Shown here: positions 10,801 to 18,271 of the stretch, one piece after another
Layout: every line of letters starts with the position of its first letter
Numbering within the stretch: position 1 is the stretch's first letter
From: CAZAYP01 sp964489425 [NCBI: uncultured Verrucomicrobiota bacterium]
GTDB taxonomy: Bacteria; Verrucomicrobiota; Kiritimatiellia; RZYC01
Length of the DNA: 64,000 bases
Direction: 5' to 3'
NCBI GenBank assembly: GCA_964489425.1
Contig: CAZAYP010000006.1
Span: 5,425 to 69,424 of the forward strand
Position numbers and translations under genes: made by a program
The notes under the pieces: model-generated
Databases searched by the model: none
Told to the model about the DNA's origin: nothing
Seen by the model: only the letters and a program-made list of their open reading frames with translations

Positions 10801-12754
10801 CTTTACCCACGCGCTGGAACTGGCCATGCGCGGCAGCGCGTCCGGCGTGGGCGGCTACTTCGGCGCCACGCCCGTGGTCAGCGCCCTCAGCCCCGCGGGC
10901 AGCGAAGGGCTGACGTTCACCAACACCAACTTCGAGCACTTCGGCTATTACGACGCCGATGCCGCGACCGCGGTGATTCATCCGATCAGCATCGCGCTGT
11001 CCACCGCGGCCTACCCCACGCGCACCAACCTCAACGCGGCGCGCTGGGGCACGATCGATTCGGCCATCACCAACAGCGAGTACGCCATGATCAACGAGGC
11101 GTTCGGCCTGGCCTCGAACCTGGACGACCAGCACTACAATTACGGCGGCTGGATTGCCGCGGCGGCGCTGTTGGCCATGCTCGACGGCGCCTGGGATCCG
11201 GCCGCCGGCCTCGTGGCGCCCAGCGGCTGGGCCGCGTACACCGGCGGCAGCGGCGCGCCCGCGGTGCCGGCCACCAACAGCTTCATCGCCGCGATCGATG
11301 CGCTGGTCATGAGCATCGCCTACGACGCCACGGTGCGGGAGTTCGCGGTCCAGTCCACCGACCTGCGCGGCGACGGCCAGGCGGCGTTCGCCAAGCTGCA
11401 GTATTTCGACCAGGTGCTCGGCATGGGCTGGGCCGACGGCCTGCAGGCGGCCAACGCCGGCGGCAACGGCCACAACAACAACAGCGTGGGCGAGGCCAAC
11501 GGCGCGTTCGCCGCCATCGCCCTGTGGGGCATGGCCACCGGCCGCAAGCAGATCGCCGACCTGGGCATGTATCTTTACGCCTCCGCGGCCCAGGCCGCGG
11601 ACCAGTACTTCTACGACAAGAACAACAACCAGAAGCCCGCCGTGTCCGGCCAGACCAACAGCGCCTCGGCTTCCGGCAGCTTCGTGCCCGTGGTCACCAG
11701 CGCCACGACCATGAACAGCACCTACTGGCCCGTGGGCGCCACGTTGTTTGACTACGCCATGCAGCGCATGAACGGCAACTCGATCGCCGCCGCCGGCACG
11801 CCGCTGGCGCTGCAGTCCGCGGCTACGTTCGGCATGACCTTCACCATGACGCCGCAGAGCAGCTTCTACATCCAGTGTTTCCCGGCCACGGCGTACACCC
11901 TGCTCATGGCGCGCAACCCGGCCTACATGGCCCAGTGGGCCGCGGCCATCGCCCAGACCAACTACGCCTTCAACCAGATGATCGGCGGCGCTGATGACGT
12001 GGCCTGGGATGGGTCGTTCGCGCCCAACCTGGTGCTGATGCAGGCGCTGTGCACCCAGACCAACCTGGCCGCCACCTACATCGAGGGCCAGAACCGCCAG
12101 CAGCCGACCCGGCCCTATCCCGGCACCGCGCACGACGCGGCCCTGGACTGGTTCCTCAACCTCATGACCACCGCACCCAACACCGGCATGCCGCCGTGGG
12201 ACGAAACCTGGAACGGCAACACCGGCCAGGGCCTCTTGCAGCGGGTTATCGAAGGCGTTGGCGACAAGACGCCTGGCGAGATGGCGGCGTTCCTGTTTGC
12301 GCTCGAGCAGTACGGGCCGCCGGACTGGAGCATCGTGGGCCAGCCGGACAACGGCGTGTACGTGCCCTGCGCCGCGTTCACCACCCCGGACAACAAAACA
12401 ACGTATGCCGCCTACAACCCGGGCGTGACCACCCGCCAGGTAAGCTTCTATGACATTGACACCGGCGCGCTCAAGCAGACCTTGCAGGTGCCTGCCAAGC
12501 AATGGACCATCACGTCCGCGCGCGGGCAGAGCCTGTCCATCACTTCCGCCGCGCACCAGCAGCCCGGGGGCCTGGTGTTGCAGTGGCAGCCGCTGGGCGC
12601 GGTGACCGGCCCGTACGAGATCGCCGCCAGCGACCGGCTGAACCCGAGCGCCTTCTCTACCCTGGTGTCCGGCGTCACCGGCCAGAGTTGGACCCAGGCG
12701 CTGGACGCCGCGGCGCTGCGCTTCTACAACGTGCGCGGGCAGGCCGCGCCGTAG
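7862..12754 (+). CDS. Secreted GH81-like endo-1,3-beta-glucanase with N-terminal beta domains
   Basis: 1,630 residues. ATG 7862 has AAGGAGG 7 bases upstream and opens a signal peptide (RRAVCFAVVGILALTG...AAA). The C-terminal half has a glycoside hydrolase 81 pattern: NFEHFGYYDADAATAV, DDQHYNYGGWIAAAALLAM (residues about 1088-1106), GMGWADGLQAANAGG, NNNSVGEANGAFAAIALWGM (about 1205-1224) and YLYASAAQAADQYFYD. GH81 enzymes cut beta-1,3-glucans such as laminarin, curdlan or yeast wall. By eye, Asp1088 and Glu1211 align with conserved acids, but the other Glu of the family 'ESxSE' motif is replaced by Asn. The first ~600 residues include Ser/Thr/Gly-rich beta-sandwich-like segments of unknown family. 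It appears to be a single-gene unit. The family call is by motif only. Confidence 0.72.
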   Translation: MRRAVCFAVVGILALTGMHRSAAALNPPPPIPGLTAINPGGGAAWLQTGDMTDPRYLVPYPRTSAPDAMAVVEASRRNPSPANQVRKPYRSRSWLGGALWGTGRVHPQYWSPNFAPDVPDPNNPSAEARLRAWTQINLKQYPVWGECMNLFYLAQLNRANMNNATNVQAGTITAGSDVVTVGSTAQLASGMQVGWTGSGTPYLATVQAILNATQIQLSAVAGAANDGAITFSGQTSPNNVGVSISGNYPFFLNGPGFPDSLPAIYAARTPLKLFTGNQNGDWLIQPWSPVYQACRIVQQGANSQNFVVYDLPAGVGPGTAIGLLVATHPELDGTYTVNMPGLEPTRNVSTASATQPSTITTVTNHHYTTNITVFLAGIFKQPENVQLPPQGFYQITVTGPQTFTVDTMGGGSGGLCQQVSSGNPPGYYVTIPAGSGLDLGTNVTAAAYTVAAPPNRGTTVTPAWAQYSDDTTNAAQNAGLMLVDRMGDFDVDCIYQNPADPYAYTANANGQGTYLKFTAMQHSPFIWVECRGISSVMLRQTMPMVPGDPSGNINPSGPNPYYQHIVYENSSAQVAGLGLPSGLGAAIVAGDVNSPNGSATNIQFNPGGSQDNWATYAVFYPTAAATFYNDLTSDPGNSHGFGTLNHRLDIANPTQKTWFVIAKAPTRFNYPGAGTFGEQANTWYRQHVETNALKWLKTLGHYAFNFPVNSEVSYWVTNGYRVCTRFAVTTTTPYPGFATATGTVFLLPPHQWQPVTLAPGVRPEVLNLAGAADLESSGDAAGTISTAFQYWNVRGKLKPVGGAAYQVEYLFHNFLPSLPLDTNLLNRTFTSAFQPGVWSNQPVGELIFMDLYQRLQSAAASSAVDMGGKRYISNTSSTYATAGPWNPMSYNYSPSAVYNDGYTALLTAQQAFRLQQYLQIFGGDFAGNPATSRAYYSTAATRMLARWPQLGVGLGTSYMPWIGSIVDENGFWADNKPTASFTHALELAMRGSASGVGGYFGATPVVSALSPAGSEGLTFTNTNFEHFGYYDADAATAVIHPISIALSTAAYPTRTNLNAARWGTIDSAITNSEYAMINEAFGLASNLDDQHYNYGGWIAAAALLAMLDGAWDPAAGLVAPSGWAAYTGGSGAPAVPATNSFIAAIDALVMSIAYDATVREFAVQSTDLRGDGQAAFAKLQYFDQVLGMGWADGLQAANAGGNGHNNNSVGEANGAFAAIALWGMATGRKQIADLGMYLYASAAQAADQYFYDKNNNQKPAVSGQTNSASASGSFVPVVTSATTMNSTYWPVGATLFDYAMQRMNGNSIAAAGTPLALQSAATFGMTFTMTPQSSFYIQCFPATAYTLLMARNPAYMAQWAAAIAQTNYAFNQMIGGADDVAWDGSFAPNLVLMQALCTQTNLAATYIEGQNRQQPTRPYPGTAHDAALDWFLNLMTTAPNTGMPPWDETWNGNTGQGLLQRVIEGVGDKTPGEMAAFLFALEQYGPPDWSIVGQPDNGVYVPCAAFTTPDNKTTYAAYNPGVTTRQVSFYDIDTGALKQTLQVPAKQWTITSARGQSLSITSAAHQQPGGLVLQWQPLGAVTGPYEIAASDRLNPSAFSTLVSGVTGQSWTQALDAAALRFYNVRGQAAP

Positions 12755-12815
12755 CGGCCGCAATCCGGCTGGCCAAAACGGTGGGCGGGTGCTATGAATC
12801 GACACGCTGACTGTG

Positions 12816-13784
12816 ATGAACCGGACCAACAACTATTTTCGTATCGGCGTGTTTGTGCTGGCGGCCGTGGGGCTGCTGCTGGTGGCCGTGTTTTACCTGG
12901 GCGCCCGCGCGCTGTTCGAACCGGTCTGGATCATGGAGACCTATTTTGACAGCTCGGTCCAGGGGCTCGATGTCGGGTCGCCGGTCAAGTATCTCGGGGT
13001 CAGCATCGGCACGGTCAAGAGCCTCGGTTTTGTGCAAGGGCTGTACAAGACCGACAAGCCGTATGTGCTGATCCGCATGGGCATCGAGCCGGGCCGCCTG
13101 GCGCGCGAGCTGCGGCGCATGGGCTTGAGCGAGACCACGCTGGAGCAAGAGGTGCAGCAGATGGTCGCCGAAGGGTTCCGCCTGCAGTTGGCCAACCAGG
13201 GGATCACCGGGACTTGCTACCTCGAGGCCAAGTTCGTCGATGCGGCCACGCATCCGTCCATGGACATCGACTGGACCCCGCAGGTGCCTTACATCCCTGC
13301 CATTGCCAGCACCATCCAGCGCCTGGGCAACACGATCGAGGACCTGCTGCTGAACCTGCAGAAGGTCGATTATGCCGCGATCGGCCAGAACGCCGGCGCC
13401 CTGCTGGCCAACATCAACATCGTGGTCACGAACCAGCTGGCGCCGCTCCTGGTGAGCCTGAACCGCGCCGCCAAGGACATGCCCGCCGAATTCCAGGGCA
13501 TGGCCAGGAACCTGAACCAGACCATGGATCGCGACTTCAAGCCCGTGCTGGACAACCTCAAGTCGGCCACCGCCAGCCTCGCGCCGCTGATCGACGAGCT
13601 GGCGCAGACCGTGAACAACGCCAACCGCTGGACCTCGGAAAAGCGGGCCAGCCTGGACGCGGCCGTGGATAACGTCCAGGCCATTTCCGCCAACCTGGAG
13701 GCGGTGAGCGACACGTTGCGGGAATACCCCGCGCTGCTGTTGTTCGGCGACCCGCCGCCGCCGGTCAACCTGGACCCACCATGA
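12816..13784 (+). CDS. MCE/MlaD family periplasmic lipid-transport protein
   Basis: 322 residues. A short cytoplasmic tail is followed by a membrane segment (about residues 9-29) and an MCE domain from about residue 36: METYFDSSVQGLDVGSPVKY, LGVSIGTVKSL, then FRLQLANQGITGTCYLEAKF. The C-terminal ~140 residues form a long amphipathic helix typical of MCE proteins that build a tube to the outer membrane. Such proteins carry phospholipids between the membranes with an MlaE/MlaF-type ABC transporter; that permease and ATPase are not in the window. GTG 12813 immediately precedes ATG 12816, and I chose ATG. It overlaps the next gene by 4 bp, which supplies the auxiliary lipoprotein. Confidence 0.88.
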   Translation: MNRTNNYFRIGVFVLAAVGLLLVAVFYLGARALFEPVWIMETYFDSSVQGLDVGSPVKYLGVSIGTVKSLGFVQGLYKTDKPYVLIRMGIEPGRLARELRRMGLSETTLEQEVQQMVAEGFRLQLANQGITGTCYLEAKFVDAATHPSMDIDWTPQVPYIPAIASTIQRLGNTIEDLLLNLQKVDYAAIGQNAGALLANINIVVTNQLAPLLVSLNRAAKDMPAEFQGMARNLNQTMDRDFKPVLDNLKSATASLAPLIDELAQTVNNANRWTSEKRASLDAAVDNVQAISANLEAVSDTLREYPALLLFGDPPPPVNLDPP

Positions 13785-14437
13785 AAATCAAAGTCCTTGC
13801 CGCGGTGTTGTGGCCGGCCAGCCTGGCTTTAGTGGCCGGGTGCATGGGATTGGCCAAGTCCTACCCGGACCGCACCCAGTATGTTTTGTCCGTGCCGCCG
13901 GCCGCGACCGCGGTTGCGCCGACGAATTCGGCCGGCGCGGCGCTGCTGGTGCAGCGCGCCTTGTGCTCCCCGCTATTCGCCCGCAGCGAGCTGGTCTACC
14001 GCACCGCGGACAACGTGTATGTGCCGGACTTCTACAACAAGCTGCTCATCGCGCCGGACGACATGATCACCGACGTGCTCATCCGCTGGGCCACCGCGTC
14101 GGGCTATTTCCCCGGGGTGCTGACATCCTCGGAGCGTATCAACCCCGGCTACGTGCTGGTGGCCTGGGTGTCCGAGCTGTACGGCGATTTCCGTGACCGG
14201 AAGGCGCCGGCCGCGGTGCTGGGCCTCAAGCTCGTGCTGCTGCGCCAGCGCGCCAACGCGCCCGAGATCGTCCTCGACAAGACCTGGCTGCGCCGCGTGC
14301 CCCTGGACGCCTGCGCCGCCGGCCCGCTGGTGGCGGGCTGGAACCAGGCCCTGGCCGAGATCTTGACCGAGTGGAACCAGGCCCTGGCTGGGATCGCCTG
14401 GCCGGCTGCCGCCGCTACGGACCAAGGAGCCCCATGA
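13781..14437 (+). CDS. ABC-type transport auxiliary lipoprotein (PqiC-like)
   Basis: 218 residues. The N-terminus is a lipoprotein signal with lipobox LVAGC (Cys21). The body fits the ABC transport auxiliary family (PF03886 type): YVLSVPP near the start, the strand LVYRTADNVYVPDFYNKLLI, a segment of type MITDVLIRWATASGYF, and VAWVSELYGDFRD. These proteins sit on the outer membrane and pair with MCE proteins in lipid transport. The 4-bp overlap (ATGA) with the MCE gene upstream and with dapF downstream indicates one transcript. Assignment to PqiC rather than another auxiliary type is open. Confidence 0.75.
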   Translation: MKIKVLAAVLWPASLALVAGCMGLAKSYPDRTQYVLSVPPAATAVAPTNSAGAALLVQRALCSPLFARSELVYRTADNVYVPDFYNKLLIAPDDMITDVLIRWATASGYFPGVLTSSERINPGYVLVAWVSELYGDFRDRKAPAAVLGLKLVLLRQRANAPEIVLDKTWLRRVPLDACAAGPLVAGWNQALAEILTEWNQALAGIAWPAAAATDQGAP

Positions 14438-15249
14438 ACATTCCATTCTGGAAAATGCACGGCGCGGCAAACGATTTTATCCTGGTGGATGACCGCCAGG
14501 CCACGTTCCCGGCCAGCGACACGGCGTGGATCGCGGCCGTGGCCGCGCGCCGCACGGGCGTGGGCTGCGAGGGCGTCATCCTGATCCAGCCCTCGGCCAC
14601 GGCCTCGTTCCGCATGCGGTTTTTCAATCCTGATGGCCGCGAGGCCGACATGTGCGGCAACGGCGCGCGCTGCGTGGCGCGCCTGGCGCACGACCTGGGG
14701 ATCGCGGCCACGACCATGAGCATCGAGACCCCGGCGGGCCAGTTGCAGGCCCGGGTCCTGCCCGGCGATGCCATGGAGCTGAAGATGACGCCGCCCAAGG
14801 ACTGGCGGCTGAACCGCTCGCTGCAGGTCGACGGCGGCGCGCTGGCCTACAACTTCGTCAACAGCGGCGTGCCCCACGCGGTGATCGAGGTTCCGGACCT
14901 GTCCGCCGTGGACGTGGATCGGGTCGGGCGCCAGGTGCGCCGGCATGCGGATTTCGCTCCCGCGGGTACGAACGCCAACTTTTTTGCGGTCACCGGCCCG
15001 GACGCGCTGCGCATCCGCACCTACGAGCGGGGCGTGGAAGCGGAAACCCTGGCGTGCGGGACCGGGATGGTGGCCACGGCGCTGGTGGCCGGCCGCTGCG
15101 GCCGGGCGCGGCCGCCGGTGCGCCTGACCTGTGCCAGCGGGGACACGCTCGAGGTCAACTACCGCCTGACCGCGGACGGCGCCGAAGACGTCACCCTGAC
15201 CGGGCCGGCGGTGCATGTGTTCACGGGGGTCCTGGCGTACGGCGGCTGA
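14434..15249 (+). CDS. dapF: Diaminopimelate epimerase
   Basis: 271 residues, full length. It interconverts LL- and meso-diaminopimelate for lysine and peptidoglycan synthesis. The two catalytic cysteines are in CGNGARC (Cys74) and ACGTGM (Cys208). Other family motifs are KMHGAANDFILVDD near the start, FFNPDGREADMCGNG and PHAVIEV. ATG 14434 is preceded by AAGGAG (14424-14429) and overlaps the lipoprotein gene stop by 4 bp. It ends 15 bp before the convergent def gene. Confidence 0.96.
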   Translation: MNIPFWKMHGAANDFILVDDRQATFPASDTAWIAAVAARRTGVGCEGVILIQPSATASFRMRFFNPDGREADMCGNGARCVARLAHDLGIAATTMSIETPAGQLQARVLPGDAMELKMTPPKDWRLNRSLQVDGGALAYNFVNSGVPHAVIEVPDLSAVDVDRVGRQVRRHADFAPAGTNANFFAVTGPDALRIRTYERGVEAETLACGTGMVATALVAGRCGRARPPVRLTCASGDTLEVNYRLTADGAEDVTLTGPAVHVFTGVLAYGG

Positions 15250-15264
15250 GCGGCGCGCGCGGGT

Positions 15265-15828
15265 TCAGGCTTGATCGGCCAGGCGGGCTTCGGTTTGCTC
15301 GCGGAGCCGGCGCAGGCGGCTTTTCAGCGCGATCCGCTTCACCGCTGACATGCGGTCCACCAGCAGCACGCCGTTAAGATGATCCAGCTCGTGCTGCACG
15401 GCCCGCGCGGCCAGGCCGCGGACCAGCAACTCGCGGGATGCGCCCAGGCGGTCGCGGAACGTCACCCGCACCTCGGCCGGGCGGGTGACCGAGGCATAGA
15501 TCTTGGGGAAGCTCAGGCAGCCTTCATCGCGGGCGACCTTGGCCCGAGACGACCAGGTGATCTCCGGGTTGATGAGCTCCAGCGGCATGGGCAGGTCCGG
15601 GTTCTCGCGCTGCTGCTCGTCGTTCACATCCATGTCCGGCGGAATATCGACCACGCAGACGGCCAGCGGCTTGCCGACCTGCTCGGCCGCCAGGCCCAGG
15701 CCGTTTTCGATATGCAGGGTTTCCTGCATGTCGTCCAGGAGCCGGACGATGTCCGGGGTGATGGCGCCGACCGGGACGGCCTTCTGGCGCAGGCGATCGT
15801 CGCCGAACGTGACTATGGGGTAGCGCAT
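15265..15828 (-). CDS. def: Peptide deformylase
   Basis: 187 residues. It removes the N-formyl group from nascent proteins using Fe2+ or Zn2+. All three family motifs are present: GLAAEQVG (residues 45-52), EGCLS (102-106, metal ligand Cys104) and QHELDH (145-150, ligands His146 and His150, catalytic Glu147). ATG at 15828 has GGAGG 6 bases upstream; an in-frame TTG two codons earlier is less likely. It lies 28 bp downstream of the DUF6268-like gene on the same strand and is probably co-transcribed with it. Confidence 0.95.
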   Translation of the reverse strand: MRYPIVTFGDDRLRQKAVPVGAITPDIVRLLDDMQETLHIENGLGLAAEQVGKPLAVCVVDIPPDMDVNDEQQRENPDLPMPLELINPEITWSSRAKVARDEGCLSFPKIYASVTRPAEVRVTFRDRLGASRELLVRGLAARAVQHELDHLNGVLLVDRMSAVKRIALKSRLRRLREQTEARLADQA

Positions 15829-15856
15829 AATCAACCTCCTCCGCGGGCGCCGGGAA

Positions 15857-16789
15857 TCAGCGGATGCCGATCGCCGCGGTCATGAACCAAGTGTTTTCCA
15901 CGCCGTTCTCCCTGATGGAATCGCCCTCGTATTGCAGATCGTAGTTGCGGCCGAACACCCAGCCGCCCCGGAGCATGACGTTGATGTGCTCGGTCAGGTC
16001 CACTTCCCCGCCCACCCCGGTGCGATACCCCTTGAAGTGCAGGTCGCACTCCCGTTCCGCGCCATCCACCTGCGCCGCGACGTTCCACTGGTCGCCGGCG
16101 GGGGTCAGGTCCGCCATGAACCGGTACCAGCGGGTGGGCGCGTAGGTCACGGCGGGCCGCGGGAACATCAGCGCCACCTGCCACTCGGCGCGTGGCGTCC
16201 ACGTGGCGCCCACGGCCGGGAACACGCTGGCAGACCCAAAGATCGGCGCGTAGGCCAAGCCCATGGCCACCCGCAGCGTGGGCGACCACGCGTAATTCGC
16301 CATGGCCATGCCGGCCATGCGGAAGTCCTCGGCGGTGATGCGTTTCAGATCGCTGTAGATGCCCGGGGCGGGCGCCACCAGGAAATCCCACTTTTCCCGC
16401 CACGGCACCTGCAGGCGGACGGGGACCGAGATCACGTAGGCGTCCAGGTCGTCCACCTCCGGCACCGAGAACTTCATCCGGTCCAGGCGCAGGGACACGA
16501 CCGCAAACAGCTTCCAGGTGGGCTTCATCACCAGCGGGGCCGCCGCGTAGGTGGACCATTCGGTGACCTGGACATTGTCGTTCACGCCGGCGCCCTTGAA
16601 GTCCGTGCGCGCCTCCCACGTCATCACGGCCTGGGCCATGTTCCGGCGGGGGATGTTGTTGCTGATCATCGTGGCGGGATCCTGCCCGCGGGCGGCGGCC
16701 GCCGCCCCGGCCAGGATCGGCAGGGCCAGGAGCCATCCGCGCGCTACGCGTCGCCGGAAGCCGAATCCCGATATGCGTTGGCATTTCAT
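15857..16789 (-). CDS. Probable outer membrane beta-barrel protein (DUF6268-like)
   Basis: 310 residues with a signal peptide (Arg-rich start, then LLALPILAGAAAAARG). The remainder is a run of alternating amphipathic strands with many aromatic girdle residues (TWKLFAVVSLRLDRMKFSV, YVISVPVRLQVPWREKWDFL, MAMANYAWSPTLRVAMGLAY), as in small outer membrane barrels. The segments 'vDdldaYviSvPvrlqvpw...wd' and 'RagWvfGrnYDLqy' resemble DUF6268 proteins of Verrucomicrobia and Planctomycetes. Function is unknown. It heads a minus-strand unit with def. Confidence 0.6.
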   Translation of the reverse strand: MKCQRISGFGFRRRVARGWLLALPILAGAAAAARGQDPATMISNNIPRRNMAQAVMTWEARTDFKGAGVNDNVQVTEWSTYAAAPLVMKPTWKLFAVVSLRLDRMKFSVPEVDDLDAYVISVPVRLQVPWREKWDFLVAPAPGIYSDLKRITAEDFRMAGMAMANYAWSPTLRVAMGLAYAPIFGSASVFPAVGATWTPRAEWQVALMFPRPAVTYAPTRWYRFMADLTPAGDQWNVAAQVDGAERECDLHFKGYRTGVGGEVDLTEHINVMLRGGWVFGRNYDLQYEGDSIRENGVENTWFMTAAIGIR

Positions 16790-16848
16790 GCGTTTAGCGT
16801 GCGGGATTATGGGGGCTGGCCCGGGGTTGTCAAGGTCAACCCGGCCGC

Positions 16849-16877
16849 TTTACTTGGCGGGGCGCCCGGGCTATGAT
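16849..16877 (+). promoter_or_regulatory. Candidate sigma70-type promoter for the DUF486 gene
   Basis: TTTACT at 16849-16854 and TATGAT at 16872-16877 are separated by 17 bp. Transcription would start near 16884, giving a leader of about 24 bases before ATG 16908 with AAGGAG inside it. The region also divides this gene from the divergent DUF6268-like gene. Confidence 0.5.
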
Positions 16878-16907
16878 GCGCGGCTTTCATTGGCAAGGAG
16901 CAAGCGC

Positions 16908-17270
16908 ATGACAAGCTGGTTAACGCGGGTCCCGGTGGTAGTGCAGGCGGCGTTCCTGCTGAGCCTGTCCAACGTGTTCATGACCGTTGCCTGGTACGCG
17001 CACCTGAAGCACCTCGGGCACCGCGCGTGGTACGTGGCGGCATTGCTCAGCTGGGGGGTCGCGCTGTTTGAATACCTGCTCCAGGTGCCGGCGAACCGGA
17101 TCGGCTACACGGAGCTGAGCCTGGCGCAGCTCAAGGTCATGCAGGAGGTCATTACCCTGTCCGTGTTCGTTCCGTTTGCGCTGCTTTACATGCAGCAGCC
17201 GCTGAAGCTGGACTACCTGTGGGCCGGGCTGTGCCTGGTCGGCGCGGTATACTTTATTTTCCGGTCGTAA
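16908..17270 (+). CDS. DUF486 (DMT-like) small membrane protein
   Basis: 120 residues with four predicted membrane segments: about 8-28, 38-56, 74-93 and 98-118. The sequence has the DUF486 pattern: SNVFMTVAWYAHLKH, WGVALFEYLLQVPANRIGY, LKVMQEVITLSVFVPFA and LKLDYLWAGLCLVGAVYFIF. The family is related to one half of a drug/metabolite transporter, and its substrate is unknown. ATG 16908 is chosen because AAGGAG lies at 16895-16900 and homology starts there, although the frame is open further upstream. Confidence 0.88.
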   Translation: MTSWLTRVPVVVQAAFLLSLSNVFMTVAWYAHLKHLGHRAWYVAALLSWGVALFEYLLQVPANRIGYTELSLAQLKVMQEVITLSVFVPFALLYMQQPLKLDYLWAGLCLVGAVYFIFRS

Positions 17271-17289
17271 CCCGCGGCGGCCCGGCGGG

Positions 17290-17811
17290 CTAGGTTCCGG
17301 CGCTGTCCTGCACCATGGCCATGACCCGGTCCATGGAGGCTTGGATGATGCCCATTTCCCGCGCAATGTTCTGGAACCGCTTGCGGTCGTCCTGCCGGGC
17401 TTTGCGCAACTGGTCGCGCTGCTGGCGGAGCGCGGCGACATCCGTGGCCGCATCTTCCGCCTCCTCGTCCCCGGCCTCCGCGTCCGGGACCTGGATGCGG
17501 TTATGGCAATCCGGGCACGGAATCATCAAGCCGGCGCCGCGCGCCTCGACAACCAGGTTTTTTCCGCAGTGGGGACAATCGAACACGATGTCGTTATCGG
17601 TGATTCCCGCGTCATCGCCGGGTACCGCATTGGGATCCTGGGGGTGTTCGGCGGTGTAGGGGACCTGGATCCGCGCGGCGCAATCCGGGCAGTTGATCAT
17701 CAGGCCGGCGCCCCGGGCGTCAATCGCAATGCTCTTGGCGCAATGGGGACAGTCGAACACAATGTCGCCCGCTTCGATGCCGGATGGATTATTGCCGTTT
17801 TCTTCCGCCAT
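17290..17811 (-). CDS. Tandem zinc-ribbon protein with C-terminal coiled coil
   Basis: 173 residues. Two nearly identical ~35-residue modules follow one another. The first reads DIVFDCPHCAKSIAIDARGA then GLMINCPDCAARIQVP; the second is DIVFDCPHCGKNLVVEARGA then GLMIPCPDCHNRIQVP. Each holds a CPxC...CPxC zinc ribbon. An acidic linker (about 110-125) leads into a charged coiled coil (about 125-165). GGGAGG lies 7 bases before the start codon at 17811. It is divergent from the STAS gene. I recognise no specific function; such ribbons occur in protein- or nucleic-acid-binding adaptor proteins. Confidence 0.8.
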   Translation of the reverse strand: MAEENGNNPSGIEAGDIVFDCPHCAKSIAIDARGAGLMINCPDCAARIQVPYTAEHPQDPNAVPGDDAGITDNDIVFDCPHCGKNLVVEARGAGLMIPCPDCHNRIQVPDAEAGDEEAEDAATDVAALRQQRDQLRKARQDDRKRFQNIAREMGIIQASMDRVMAMVQDSAGT

Positions 17812-17854
17812 GGTACACCTCCCGCTCTATTTCTTGCAAAAACGTTTAACACAC

Positions 17855-17883
17855 TTGACGCCCCGGAACAAGCACATTAAAGT
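17855..17883 (+). promoter_or_regulatory. Candidate sigma70 promoter of the STAS gene
   Basis: TTGACG at 17855-17860 and TAAAGT at 17878-17883 are 17 bp apart. The predicted start near 17890 gives a ~30-base leader with GGAGG at 17909-17913, 7 bases before ATG 17921. It is the only good promoter match in this divergent gap. Confidence 0.55.
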
Positions 17884-17920
17884 CAAAACTCAAAATCCTA
17901 AGCGTAATGGAGGCATGATC

Positions 17921-18271
17921 ATGGCGGAATCTACTCTGGATGTCCAGGTAGCCCAAGTCGAGGATGTGAGCGTGGTTACGATTATCGGGCCGGTGGACTC
18001 GGTCACCATCGACACCTTTGAGTCGATGATCAAGCCTCTTATTGCGGCAAAACGTCCAAAAATCGTGGTGGATTGCACCAACTTGAACTACATCAACAGC
18101 ACGGGCATCGGGGCCCTGTCCGGGTTCCGGCGGCGCTGCTACACCGGGGGCGGACGCCTCTTCCTGTGCAATCCCAGCGCCAAGATTGTGCGCTCGCTCG
18201 ACATGCTGGGGCTCGGCCGCGTATTCAAAATATATGCGACGCGCGAAGAAGCCCTGGAAGCTATGAAATAG
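17921..18271 (+). CDS. STAS-domain anti-sigma factor antagonist
   Basis: 116 residues, a single STAS domain of the SpoIIAA/RsbV type. The regulatory phosphorylation segment is LNYINSTGIGALSGF, corresponding to the family's D-S-[ST]-G-I/L-G-x-L. Strand SVVTIIGPVDSVTI precedes it, and LFLCNPSAKIVRSLDMLGLG follows. Unphosphorylated antagonists bind anti-sigma kinases and release a sigma factor or control secretion or biofilm switches. ATG 17921 is preferred over 17915 because GGAGG is 7 bases upstream of it. No partner kinase or phosphatase is in the window. The 3' end overlaps mvaD convergently by 11 bp. Confidence 0.9.
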   Translation: MAESTLDVQVAQVEDVSVVTIIGPVDSVTIDTFESMIKPLIAAKRPKIVVDCTNLNYINSTGIGALSGFRRRCYTGGGRLFLCNPSAKIVRSLDMLGLGRVFKIYATREEALEAMK

